Below, piece after piece: positions 1 through 9,296 of a stretch of DNA of 24,501 nt (positions within the stretch are counted from its first letter, which is position 1; each line of letters starts with the position of its first letter). This stretch comes from JAMCXS01 sp964459065 (lineage in GTDB: Bacteria; Acidobacteriota; Terriglobia; UBA7540). A program made the position numbers and the translations under genes. The stretch lies in NCBI GenBank assembly GCA_964459065.1, contig CAYWMN010000023.1, positions 1-24,501 of the forward strand, in the 5' to 3' direction. Under the pieces are notes generated by a model, which was not told the DNA's origin, searched no databases, and saw nothing but the letters and a program-made list of their open reading frames with translations.

Positions 1-6
1 TTGAGC

Positions 7-133
7 AAACGAAGCTAGGAAGTTGTTGAAAACAAAAGATCGCAGTTGAAAAAACGGCAAAAACGAACCTAAAACGAAGCTAAAACGAAGCGGGTAAGTT
101 GTTGAAACCAGATAAGCCAAAAAGAAACGAAGC
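7..133. repeat. Short direct repeats, AAACGAAGC units in an A-rich spacer
   Basis: The nonamer AAACGAAGC occurs at 7-15, 72-80, 83-91 and 125-133, with a one-base variant (AAACGAACC) at 61-69. Two copies belong to a longer repeat: AAACGAAGC, four variable bases, then AAGTTGTTGAAA (7-31 and 83-107). Strand composition is strongly skewed (A-rich on plus, T-rich on minus), unlike the GC-rich genes beside it. No ORF with coding character uses this stretch. It lies downstream of the Mut7-C gene. The repeat may continue upstream of base 1, so its extent is unknown. Confidence 0.6.
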
Positions 134-145
134 GGGGATTGTGCC

Positions 146-170
146 CGGAAAGCGCCTCAGGCGCGTTCCG
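146..170 (-). terminator. Stem-loop downstream of the Mut7-C gene, possible terminator
   Basis: Arms CGGAA (146-150) and TTCCG (166-170) enclose a second perfect stem GCGCC (152-156)/GGCGC (160-164) with a three-base loop and one A/G mismatch between the stems. It lies 63 bases past the stop of the minus-strand Mut7-C gene. A T-rich run on the minus strand begins only about 18 bases further on, so this is not a textbook intrinsic terminator. Confidence 0.35.
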
Positions 171-232
171 CCCGCTCGCGAGGCTACGGAGCCGGCATCG
201 GCTAGCCCACCTTCCAGGCCCGCCCCCAGCGG

Positions 233-703
233 CTAGAGTTCGGGCCCCAGAAGATCCGAGAGATTGGCCAGGATGCGCTCCACGTGCGAGCCGTGCCAGT
301 AGACCCGGCCGCAGCCCGAGCAACGGTAGAACCGGTCGTAGATTTCAAACACCTTCGGCTTCACTTCGGATCGGACCGTCTGCTTTGGAACCTCGCTGAT
401 CGAGCCGTTGCAGAGGGTGCAGCGCGTCCAGAGCCCGGAGCGCGGATCGAGCGAGAAGGCCTCCACCACCTCGCGCAACTGTTCGGTGGGATACTCGCTG
501 CGCAGGCTGAAGATCCTGGGCGCGTGGGGAAAGCGCCGGCTGGTATCACCGCGCGTCAGAATGGTGCGGTCTTCGCGCGCGGCGGCTTTGGCGAGAGCCT
601 CCGGGCCAAGCGTCGGCGAATAGAGCGTGTCGTAACCCAGAAGGCGCAGCATTCGCGCCAGGCGCCCCACCATGCGGTCCGCGGCAAAGCGGTGCGGTCT
701 CAT
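233..703 (-). CDS. Mut7-C domain protein (PIN-like RNase fold, zinc-ribbon C terminus)
   Basis: A 156-residue protein matching the Mut7-C (DUF82) family, named after the C terminus of the animal exonuclease Mut-7. The N-terminal half has the expected start FAADRMVGRLARMLRLLGYD (residues 6-25) with acidic residue D9, then TILTRGD (47-53) where the family usually has LTRD. The C-terminal half has two CxxC pairs (C95/C98 and C128/C131) that should bind zinc, followed by the family's YWHGSH motif (135-140). The start was chosen at 703 because ATG overlaps the TGA of the upstream MFS gene as ATGA, indicating translational coupling. The longer in-frame reading to 1066 is an antisense shadow of the MFS gene's neighbour frame. 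RNase activity is suggested by the fold but rarely tested in bacteria; the substrate is unknown. Confidence 0.85.
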   Translation of the reverse strand: MRPHRFAADRMVGRLARMLRLLGYDTLYSPTLGPEALAKAAAREDRTILTRGDTSRRFPHAPRIFSLRSEYPTEQLREVVEAFSLDPRSGLWTRCTLCNGSISEVPKQTVRSEVKPKVFEIYDRFYRCSGCGRVYWHGSHVERILANLSDLLGPEL

Positions 704-2004
704 GCCGCCGGTTGCCTCCAGAACTTCCTTGAGCCGATCCACAGCACGCCCGGGACAATCATCAGCAGGCCCAGCGCGGCCGCCAGCTGGCGCGGCGTAA
801 AGCCCCAAATGTCCAGGCCGTGCCCCACCACGTAGTTCGAGACGGCGATCATCAGCATCAGCAGCCCAAAGTCCAGAGCAAAGACCCGGCCGCGAACCTG
901 GTCGGAGGTGTTGAGCTGCAGCAGCGACGTGGACATCACCCAGATGTTGCTGCTGCCGGTGCTTCCGATAAAGATGCAGACAATGGCCACCCCGAGACTG
1001 GGCGCCTGGCTGAAGGCTACGTAGGCGGCGGCAATGATGAAGAAGCTCAATCCGATGCTCTGCCACATGCGGCGTTGGATGCCGCTGGTCAAACGGTCGC
1101 CGATCAGGGGGCCGACGCCTGCGCCCACTCCGCGCGCGGCGTAGAGCAAGCCCACGGCAAGAGCCCCGTGGCCCGCCAGGGGAAAGATGCGCTCGCCGAA
1201 GATCACCAGCAGCAGCAGCGAGCCTCCCAGGGCTCCAATGCCCACCTTGGCCAGCACCAGCGTCAGCACCTCGCCGTGGGACCGGACGTATTCAAAGCCC
1301 TCGCGGACGCTTGCGGTGGCTGCCGCCACGGAGTCGGCGAGCTTTTGCGGCAGCACGTGCCGCTCCTTGATGGCAATGCGGAAGATCAGGATGGCGGAAA
1401 CAAAGTAGGAAAAGGCATTGGCCGCAAAGGCCACGTCGCGCCCCATCCACGCCGTGATGGCGCCGCCCAGTGCCGCGCCCACGGCCAGCGCAAATGACCA
1501 GGTGGCCGACGATAGCGCATTGGCGGGAAGGATCTCGCCGGCTGAAACCACGTTGGGCAGAATGGCGCTGCGCGCCGGCTCAAAAACCGAGGCGAAAATC
1601 ACTTCCAGGCCCAGCAGCAGATAGATCAGGTGGACGTTCGAGGCCACGCCCGGGAACAGCAGGCAGAGAACAATGAAGCCTTGAAAGACGTTGGCTGCCA
1701 TCATCAGCGCCCGGCGCGGAAAGCGGTCCGTGATGTAACCGGCAAGCGGCGTCATCAGGAACCACGGCAGGGTCTGGATGATGATCGCCAGGCCCACGGC
1801 TCCGCCGCTGTTCGTCCGCTTGAGCAGCAGATCGTAAACGGCCAGGCTGTAGAACCAGTCGCCCAGCTCGCTGATCAGTTGGGCCAGCCAAAGGCGGCGG
1901 AAATTCGGATTGGACCGCAGCAGCCGAAAATAGCGGAGATGCATCGGCTGCGGGGCCGCTTCGGGCGGGGGCGTCGTGCGAACGATGGAGGATTCGCCGT
2001 TCAT
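700..2004 (-). CDS. MFS transporter (EntS-like major facilitator family)
   Basis: A 434-residue polytopic inner-membrane protein. After a hydrophilic, proline-containing N terminus of about 30 residues come repeated hydrophobic segments consistent with about 12 transmembrane helices. The loop 2-3 signature of the major facilitator superfamily is visible as AGYITDRFPRRAL (88-100). The pattern SELGDWFYSLAVYDLLLKRT and the early FRRLWLAQLIS motif resemble the MFS_3/EntS group of proton-driven exporters, which includes the enterobactin exporter. The substrate cannot be read from sequence. It starts 33 bases after the radical SAM stop and overlaps the Mut7-C start by four bases, so the three are probably cotranscribed. 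No strong Shine-Dalgarno is visible before the ATG. Confidence 0.88.
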   Translation of the reverse strand: MNGESSIVRTTPPPEAAPQPMHLRYFRLLRSNPNFRRLWLAQLISELGDWFYSLAVYDLLLKRTNSGGAVGLAIIIQTLPWFLMTPLAGYITDRFPRRALMMAANVFQGFIVLCLLFPGVASNVHLIYLLLGLEVIFASVFEPARSAILPNVVSAGEILPANALSSATWSFALAVGAALGGAITAWMGRDVAFAANAFSYFVSAILIFRIAIKERHVLPQKLADSVAAATASVREGFEYVRSHGEVLTLVLAKVGIGALGGSLLLLVIFGERIFPLAGHGALAVGLLYAARGVGAGVGPLIGDRLTSGIQRRMWQSIGLSFFIIAAAYVAFSQAPSLGVAIVCIFIGSTGSSNIWVMSTSLLQLNTSDQVRGRVFALDFGLLMLMIAVSNYVVGHGLDIWGFTPRQLAAALGLLMIVPGVLWIGSRKFWRQPAA

Positions 2005-2037
2005 GATGGGCGGGATTTTACCACGCCGGCCGACCTG

Positions 2038-3147
2038 TTACCGAGCCGCGGCGGGAAGCTTGCGGCCGCCGCCGGCGGGCGCGGCGCGCTTCGATTCAAG
2101 ATAACTCAAAGGAACGTCGTACAGCAGGGCCTTGGGAGAATGGCGCAGGCTGTCGTGGATAAAGCAGACATGCGTGCACCAGCACTGGTCTTTGCGGATG
2201 TGGCCGGCTTCGCCCGCCCGCTCGCCCGACTGCCAGAACTTCCCGAAGTCGCAGCCGTAGTCGCGCAGGTTGCCGAGCTTGGGGCGCAATTCGCAGGCCC
2301 GCACGTCGCCGTTGTAGTCAATCACAATGGAGGTCTGGCTGGCCGTGCACGGCATGGGCCAGGGATGCGGCGATTCGATATTGGCCAGCTGCACCTTGTT
2401 GTGAAAGGCCAGCACGCCTTCGTAATACATCCTGCCCAGCGTGTTTTTGAGGCCTGCTAAACGCCGCGTGGCGCGCCGGGCATAGTGGGCGTAAAGCGGG
2501 CGGAGCTGATCGTAAAGCGCCGGCAGCCGCTCGCTAGGCAAGCGGCCGAGCGACGGGTCTTTGGCGTTTCCCCGGATGATGTTGAAGTAGTGGCCGTCCA
2601 CCCGGCAGTGGTTTTTCACAAAGTCCGCGATGTCGAGCACGGAGTCGAAGTTCTCCGCGCAAATCACCGTGTTGATGTTCACGCGCAGGTTCCGGAATTT
2701 CTCGCGGCAGGGCTGGAGCGCTTCCAGCGTCTTCAGCGTCCTGGCGAAGTTGCCGGGCACGGCGCGGATGGAATCCTGAAGGTCGTGAAGGCCGTCCAGG
2801 GCCACGTTCAGGTCGAGTTGCAGGTCGGGATTTTCGCGGCAGATTCTTGACACGCCCTCGGCGGTGCGCTCGGGCAGCAGGCCGTTGGTGGGAAAGTTAA
2901 CCCAGCGGACGCCGTTCTGCCGATAGAAGAGGTGTAGAATCTCGGCGAGTTCGGGCCTCAGCATCGGTTCGCCGCCGGAAAGCCACAGGTCGGTGAAGCG
3001 AGGCATGGTTGAAGAAAGCTGCTGGATTTCGTTCCACGTGAGGTCGCCGCGCTGGTTCAGCTCTTCCCAGTAGAAACAGGTTCGGCACCTGGCGTTGCAT
3101 TTGGAGGTGACAAAAAAGATGACGAGCTTTAGAGATTTTGATCCCAT
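2038..3147 (-). CDS. Radical SAM protein with SPASM-like C-terminal cysteines
   Basis: A 369-residue cytosolic protein. The radical SAM cluster motif CxxxCxxC is at C17/C21/C24 in TSKCNARCRTCFYW, and the SAM-contacting motif is SGGEP (57-61). A TIM-barrel-like middle follows. The C-terminal region has C267, the segment IVIDYNGDVRACE (C285), C299, and a CWCTHVC cluster (C322, C324, C328). This is the layout of SPASM or twitch auxiliary-cluster enzymes, which often modify peptides or proteins (PqqE, anaerobic sulfatase-maturating enzymes). The real substrate is unknown. The segment beginning near residue 350 is basic and Ala/Gly-rich and looks disordered. Downstream are the MFS and Mut7-C genes; upstream on the same strand, 124 bases away, is a DUF1059 mini-protein. 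No strong ribosome site is visible; the start fixes the motif 16 residues in, typical of the family. Confidence 0.88.
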   Translation of the reverse strand: MGSKSLKLVIFFVTSKCNARCRTCFYWEELNQRGDLTWNEIQQLSSTMPRFTDLWLSGGEPMLRPELAEILHLFYRQNGVRWVNFPTNGLLPERTAEGVSRICRENPDLQLDLNVALDGLHDLQDSIRAVPGNFARTLKTLEALQPCREKFRNLRVNINTVICAENFDSVLDIADFVKNHCRVDGHYFNIIRGNAKDPSLGRLPSERLPALYDQLRPLYAHYARRATRRLAGLKNTLGRMYYEGVLAFHNKVQLANIESPHPWPMPCTASQTSIVIDYNGDVRACELRPKLGNLRDYGCDFGKFWQSGERAGEAGHIRKDQCWCTHVCFIHDSLRHSPKALLYDVPLSYLESKRAAPAGGGRKLPAAAR

Positions 3148-3271
3148 CAGCAGAAGGGCCGTTCCGGAATCCCGGGGGTGTCAGCTTGCCGCGGTCTCGA
3201 ATGACGGAGCCGGTTTCAGGCGAAACGACCCGGAATCTTCCGCTTCGCTCGCCCCGGCCGCCGCAGGGGGC

Positions 3272-3454
3272 TTATTCGTCTTTGATGGCTGACTTGACCA
3301 TCGCCAGCATGGAAGGGGGAACACTGGAGGCGCTGATGCCGTGGTCCTTTTCAGCGTGTTCGGCGGCCAGCTTCATCAGCTCTTCTTCAGTTTCAGCCCG
3401 GATTTCCTTGGGACAATTGGTCCCGAGATCGGCGCAACGCAGCACTTTAGCCAT
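3272..3454 (-). CDS. DUF1059 family small protein
   Basis: A 60-residue soluble protein without signal peptide or membrane segment. It matches the DUF1059 pattern: MAKVLRCADLGTNC at the N terminus with C7 and C14, then an acidic helix ending in HAEKDHG (residues 33-39), which is typical of the family. The start is well supported: AGAAGGAGG stands five bases before the ATG on the minus strand. The function of the family is unknown. It precedes the radical SAM gene on the same strand with a 124-base gap, so it may be cotranscribed or may have its own message. Confidence 0.88.
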   Translation of the reverse strand: MAKVLRCADLGTNCPKEIRAETEEELMKLAAEHAEKDHGISASSVPPSMLAMVKSAIKDE

Positions 3455-3688
3455 TTCTGCCTCCTTCTGGAGTTGGATTTACTTGCCGTCATTCTAGCAC
3501 GGCAGGGTCTTCCTGGGTTTAGAGTTTGCCGGGCCGGAAATCGCCGCCGAATTCTCTCTGCAGGATTCCCGGGTTTTGCCGATAATGGGGAGGGGGGCAG
3601 ATCGTCTTGAATCGCCAAGGACTTAGGGAGAGCTTACCTTTCGTTGCTTGCTTTCAGGTGCTATTTCGCTAATAATACATTCTATCTC
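3455..3688. promoter_or_regulatory. Divergent intergenic region between DUF1059 and the secretion locus
   Basis: This 234-base spacer must drive DUF1059 leftwards and the secretin operon rightwards. On plus, TTGCTT (3648-3653), 16 bases, then TAATAA (3670-3675) is a modest sigma70-like match just upstream of ATG 3689. If used, the message would be almost leaderless and the TTG start at 3644 would be excluded. AGGGAG (3624-3629) is a possible ribosome site only for TTG 3644. No operator dyad stands out. Confidence 0.3.
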
Positions 3689-5524
3689 ATGAGTAGGTTG
3701 TGGCGGGCTAAGAGTACGGGGCAACTACTTGCTGTTGTGGCAGCCTTTGGAGGTTTGCTCCTCTGCACGGCATGCGCGCCGGGGAACGCCTTTTTCCAGC
3801 AAGGCCGCAAAGCGGAACTCCGGAAGGATTGGGACACCGCCCTGATCAACTACCAAAAAGCCGCTCAAACCCAGCCTGAAAACGCCAAGTTTTTGCTGGA
3901 GGAAAGGCACGCGCGGATGGAGGCCGGCCTTTTCCATGTTCAACAAGGCAAACAGCTTCTGAAAGATGGCCGCCCCACCAAGGCGCTGGGTGAATTCCAG
4001 AAGGCGGTCAGCATCGATCCCAGCAACCAGGCCGCGCAGCAGGAATTGACGCGCCTGGTGAAAATGCAGGCGGCCGCCAAGCGGGCTCATCAAAAAGCTA
4101 TCGAAACGGCCATTATATCCAGCGAAAAGACGGCTCTCCCGCCGCCGGTTGAGCTGAAGCGCCTGCCTCAGGAGCCGCTGACGCAGTTCCGCATCAGTGC
4201 CGACAGCAAGCGGGTTTATGAGACGCTGGGAAAGCTTGCAGGGCTGAACGTCGTTTTTACCTCCGACTTCCAGGCCAAGCCCGTCTCCCTGGACCTGAAC
4301 GATGTAAAGCTTAGCGCCGCCCTGCACGTTTTGTCCTTGCAGACTCACACCTTCTGGAAGGTGGTGACTCCCAACACCATTTTGGTGGTTCCCGACAATC
4401 CGGCCAACCGGCGGGACTATCAAACGCAAGTTCTGAAAACCGTTTACCTGGAAAACCCCTTAAAGCCGGCAGAGCGGACCGCCATCACCACCGCCTTGAA
4501 GCAGATTCTCGGACTCCAGCGGATCATTGATAACCCTGATGCCAACGCCATCATCATCCGTGACACACCAAAGAAGGTGCGGGAGGCTACCGACTTGATT
4601 CATGATCTCGACCGCGGCAAAGCGGAGATCATGATTGATGTGACGGTTCTTGAGGCTGATGCCGACCGCGTCAGGGACTTGGGGCTGTCGCCCGCCACCG
4701 TCAATGCCGCTTCGGGGTCAATCACCAATGGCATTCAGGGCGGCGCGATCTATAGTCCTTCCGCTACTACGAGCTTGTCGCATATTTCCACTGCGGACTT
4801 CGGCCTGGTGGTGCCGAGCGCGGTGGCGAGCGCCATCCTGAGCGATTCCACCACCCAGATTCTGCAGAATCCCGAGGTTCGTGTGACCGACGGAGACACG
4901 GCCAAGCTGCAGATCGGCAGCCGCATCCCCTACGCGACAGGAAGCTTTTTGCCTTCGTTGACCGGCACGACGACGTCGGGCGGGGCTCCCAGCTTGCTGG
5001 CAAGCACCCAATTCCAGTTTCAGGATGTTGGCGTCAACGTCACCCTGACGCCCCATCTGCTGCCGGATGGAGAAATCGCGCTGCATGCCAAGATCGACAT
5101 TTCTTCCGTGCAGCCTTCCGTGCAGATTGCAGGCGTCGAGGAACCGACCTTTGGGCAGCGGCAGATTGAGCATGACATTCGCCTGAAGGCGGGTGAGACC
5201 AGCGTGCTTGGCGGGTTGTTGCAAACCAATAACACGGAAAGAGCTTCCGGCGTGCCTGGACTTGCCCGCATTCCGGGACTCAAATACCTGTTCAGCCAGA
5301 CACACCACGAAAAGGTGCAGACGGATGTTTTGATTATGCTGACCCCGAGGGTCATTCGGCTGCCCGGCCCGGCAGTCACGGACACGATCAAGGAAGCTTC
5401 TGTTCAACCCGCCCGCTCATCGGTTCCCTCATCCCCTGCAGACCGCCCTGCGAAAGCGACGATTCCCCAAAGTGCGCAGCCCCCTGCTCCCAGTTCATCG
5501 GGAGAACCACGGCAACAAAAATGA
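3689..5524 (+). CDS. Secretin (GspD/PilQ-like) with N-terminal TPR repeats, probable lipoprotein
   Basis: A 611-residue outer-membrane pore subunit. The N terminus is a signal peptide (basic MSRLWRAK, hydrophobic to residue 26) ending CTAC-AP, a weak lipobox with possible lipidated C29. Two TPR-like units follow (about 33-63 and 80-113), then an N0/STN-like domain (about 165-235), an N1-type domain (about 245-310) and the secretin core (about 315-557). The core has the hallmark end VPGLARIPGLKYLF (522-535) and QTDVLIMLTPRVI (544-556). The tail is Pro/Ser-rich. The fused TPR part may replace a separate pilotin or assembly factor (inference). The start is uncertain: a TTG at 3644 would add 15 residues before the signal sequence, so ATG 3689 is preferred. 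Its TGA overlaps the next ATG, which opens the operon. Confidence 0.92.
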   Translation: MSRLWRAKSTGQLLAVVAAFGGLLLCTACAPGNAFFQQGRKAELRKDWDTALINYQKAAQTQPENAKFLLEERHARMEAGLFHVQQGKQLLKDGRPTKALGEFQKAVSIDPSNQAAQQELTRLVKMQAAAKRAHQKAIETAIISSEKTALPPPVELKRLPQEPLTQFRISADSKRVYETLGKLAGLNVVFTSDFQAKPVSLDLNDVKLSAALHVLSLQTHTFWKVVTPNTILVVPDNPANRRDYQTQVLKTVYLENPLKPAERTAITTALKQILGLQRIIDNPDANAIIIRDTPKKVREATDLIHDLDRGKAEIMIDVTVLEADADRVRDLGLSPATVNAASGSITNGIQGGAIYSPSATTSLSHISTADFGLVVPSAVASAILSDSTTQILQNPEVRVTDGDTAKLQIGSRIPYATGSFLPSLTGTTTSGGAPSLLASTQFQFQDVGVNVTLTPHLLPDGEIALHAKIDISSVQPSVQIAGVEEPTFGQRQIEHDIRLKAGETSVLGGLLQTNNTERASGVPGLARIPGLKYLFSQTHHEKVQTDVLIMLTPRVIRLPGPAVTDTIKEASVQPARSSVPSSPADRPAKATIPQSAQPPAPSSSGEPRQQK

Positions 5525-6006
5525 GGCGTTTGAGGAGCTACAGATTGAGAACATGGCGTCGCGGCCAGGGCTTTACGCTGATTGAGATGGTCGCCGCCAT
5601 GGCAATCCTCATGCTGCTGACCACCGTCGCGCTTCCCGTCGCCCAAATGGAAGTGCGGCGCGACAAGGAGCAGGAACTTCGGCGCGATCTGCGCACCATG
5701 CGCGACGCGATCGACCGTTACAAAGATTTTGCGGACCGCGGCATGATTCCAACGCACATGGATACTTACGGCTACCCTCCCACTCTTAAAATCCTGATCG
5801 AAGGCGTTGCTCTTAAGGGCAGCAAGGTAAAGTACAAATTTTTGCGGAAGATTCCGGTTGATCCGATGACGGGCACCAAGGACTGGGGGTTGCGATCAAT
5901 GCAGGATGACCCGGATTCCGAGAGCTGGGGCGGCCAGGATGTTTTTGATGTTCACTCCAAGAGCGCGGGCATCGGTTTGAATGGAATTCCTTATGCGGAT
6001 TGGTAG
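5521..6006 (+). CDS. Type II secretion-type pseudopilin, GspG-like (first copy)
   Basis: A 161-residue prepilin-like protein. The class III leader is basic (MRRLRSYRLRTWRRGQG) and cut after G17, giving F18 as the methylated first residue. FTLIE places the conserved Glu at +5 (E22), followed by one hydrophobic helix to about residue 41. The globular part contains FLRKIPVDPMTGTKDW, the GspG beta-region motif, and ends DVHSKSAGIGLNGIPYADW, which resembles the calcium-site loop region of GspG proteins. It should be processed by a prepilin peptidase, which is not in this window. The ATGA overlap with the secretin gene supports the start. The C terminus is clearly homologous to the next gene's. Confidence 0.9.
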   Translation: MRRLRSYRLRTWRRGQGFTLIEMVAAMAILMLLTTVALPVAQMEVRRDKEQELRRDLRTMRDAIDRYKDFADRGMIPTHMDTYGYPPTLKILIEGVALKGSKVKYKFLRKIPVDPMTGTKDWGLRSMQDDPDSESWGGQDVFDVHSKSAGIGLNGIPYADW

Positions 6007-6436
6007 GTTGAAGAAGGCGGCGGGCGCCCTGCGGCATCCAAAAGCCGGCGGCGCGCAGGGTTTTACCCTCATCGAACTCATGATCGTGATGGTTCTGATC
6101 ATGATCCTGGCGGCGATGGCGGTTCCGACCTATGAAGTTGCGGTAACCCGGGCGCGCGAAGCCGTCCTGAAAGATGATTTATTCACGATGCGCAAGCTGA
6201 TTGACCAATACACCCTCGACAAGCAGCAGCCTCCGGAGTCCCTGGACGATCTGGTTCAGGCCGGGTATTTGCGCGGAGGTTTGCCGGTCGATCCCTTTAC
6301 GGGATCCAACCAGACCTGGCAAACTGACACCTCGGAAGTTCCGATCACCGCGCAGCAGATGGTGCCGGGCATTGTGGACGTGCACAGCGGATCGAACGCG
6401 ATTTCTCTGGAGGGAACCCCCTACAGTAACTGGTAG
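5981..6436 (+). CDS. Type II secretion-type pseudopilin, GspG-like (second copy)
   Basis: A 151-residue pseudopilin from ATG 5981; an in-frame ATG at 5993 (147 residues) is equally possible and has a weak GGA seven bases upstream. Both starts lie inside the 3' end of the previous gene, so the genes overlap by 14-26 bases. The leader is basic, with cleavage before FTLIEL (Glu at +5), then a hydrophobic helix. LPVDPFTGSNQTW and the C-terminal DVHSGSNAISLEGTPYSNW mirror the preceding protein, indicating tandem duplication. Retention of both copies suggests distinct places in the pseudopilus (major versus minor subunit), but which is major cannot be told from sequence. Confidence 0.88.
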   Translation: MEFLMRIGRLKKAAGALRHPKAGGAQGFTLIELMIVMVLIMILAAMAVPTYEVAVTRAREAVLKDDLFTMRKLIDQYTLDKQQPPESLDDLVQAGYLRGGLPVDPFTGSNQTWQTDTSEVPITAQQMVPGIVDVHSGSNAISLEGTPYSNW

Positions 6437-6438
6437 CT

Positions 6439-7644
6439 ATGGGCGAGTATGTTTGCAGGGTCGGAAACGAAACCGGCCACGTTGAGAATCAGACGCATGA
6501 AGCGTCTTCGGAGGGCGAACTGCGGGCGCGCCTGGCCGCGCAGGGTTGCTTTGTCCTTTCCGTCCGGCCCAAATCCCTCTTGTCCATGCAGGTGGGCGGG
6601 CGGCGCCGGGGAAAGATCCGCCCGGACGATCTGCTGATTTTTAATCAGCAATTCATGACGCTTTCCAAATCCGGATTGCCGCTTCAGAAATCTCTTGACA
6701 TGCTGGCCCGGCAGACCCGCAGCGAACAGCTCCGGGCCGCGGTGGAGGGGGTGCGCGAAAAGGTTCAAGGCGGAGCGCTGCTTTCGGAGGCGTTTGAATC
6801 CACCGGGAAATTTCCCAAGATTTATTGCGCCACGCTGCGGGCCGGCGAACGCAGCGGAAGCCTGGATAAAGTCCTCAACCAGTACGTGACTTACCAGAAG
6901 ACTTCCCGCTCCTTCCGAAAGAAGTTTATTTCCGCTCTGATTTATCCCGCGTTTTTAGTGGTGTTTCTCTGTGCGCTCATTGTTTTGATTGACACTTTTA
7001 TTATTCCCCGATTTACAGATCTCTATTCACAACTGGACGTTCCTTTGCCTCCCTTGACCTTGTTTGTAATCACCGTGGGCAACGGACTCAAACAGGCTGG
7101 AATTTTTATCCTGGCAGGGCTCGCGCTGGCCGTTTTCGCGCTGCGCTCGGCCGGCCGCTCGAAGGCCGCCCGCCTGGCCTGGGAACGGCTGAAGTTTCGG
7201 CTGCCGGTGGCCGGAAAACTGCTGCGCAAGTTTTCCGTGGCGGAGTTTGTGCGGACCCTCGCGACGCTTCTCCAGGGCGGGCTCCCGGTGGTCACGGCGC
7301 TTCAGAGTTCGGCGCAGTCGGTTACCAGCCCTTTGCTGGCGCAGGGAATCGACCAGGCCAGAAGAGAAGTCATGAGCGGACGTCCCCTGAGCTCCAGCCT
7401 GCGCATGACGGGCCTTTTCCCGCCCATGGCGCTGGATATGGTGGAGGTGGGGGAATCCACCGGGTCGCTTCCCAGCATGCTGGAGGCGGTTGCGGAGTTT
7501 TTTGAAGAGGACGTCAACATCGATCTTGCAACCCTGGTGGCGCTGGTTGACCCGGTCATGATCGCCTCCATCGCGGTGGTGGTGGGTTTCGTCCTCGTGG
7601 CTTTCTATTTGCCGCTGTTTTCTTTGGCGGGGCAGGTGCATTAA
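6439..7644 (+). CDS. Inner-membrane platform protein GspF/PilC family
   Basis: A 401-residue polytopic protein that forms the membrane platform for the assembly ATPase. A cytoplasmic N terminus leads into two repeated GspF domains (about 67-190 and 268-391). The predicted membrane helices are near 166-190, 220-236 and 372-396, the normal count of three. The conserved motifs LRAGERSGSLDKVL (133-146) and VEVGESTGSLPSML (335-348) mark the two repeats. Length is standard for the family. It starts two bases after the stop of the second pseudopilin and is followed one base after its own stop by the ATPase gene, so coupling is likely. Confidence 0.93.
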   Translation: MGEYVCRVGNETGHVENQTHEASSEGELRARLAAQGCFVLSVRPKSLLSMQVGGRRRGKIRPDDLLIFNQQFMTLSKSGLPLQKSLDMLARQTRSEQLRAAVEGVREKVQGGALLSEAFESTGKFPKIYCATLRAGERSGSLDKVLNQYVTYQKTSRSFRKKFISALIYPAFLVVFLCALIVLIDTFIIPRFTDLYSQLDVPLPPLTLFVITVGNGLKQAGIFILAGLALAVFALRSAGRSKAARLAWERLKFRLPVAGKLLRKFSVAEFVRTLATLLQGGLPVVTALQSSAQSVTSPLLAQGIDQARREVMSGRPLSSSLRMTGLFPPMALDMVEVGESTGSLPSMLEAVAEFFEEDVNIDLATLVALVDPVMIASIAVVVGFVLVAFYLPLFSLAGQVH

Positions 7645-7645
7645 G

Positions 7646-9268
<1,623 letters not shown>

Positions 9269-9296
9269 GCTCACTTTGGATTTTCGCCGGGAACTC

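Noticed and set aside
1..133. CRISPR array from the repeated AAACGAAGC units
   Set aside because: Units are too short, spacing is irregular (11 to 54 bases), and there are no cas genes nearby.
704..1066. In-frame N-terminal extension of the Mut7-C gene
   Set aside because: The added part lies inside the MFS gene in another frame, is Arg/Gly/His-rich and lacks family similarity; the ATGA overlap fixes the start at 703.
1630..2460. 276-residue plus-strand frame
   Set aside because: It lies antisense to the radical SAM and MFS genes and has no ribosome site or domain.
3148..3271. RiPP precursor peptide between DUF1059 and the radical SAM gene
   Set aside because: I find no small minus-strand ORF with a ribosome site and a plausible leader/core in these 124 bases.
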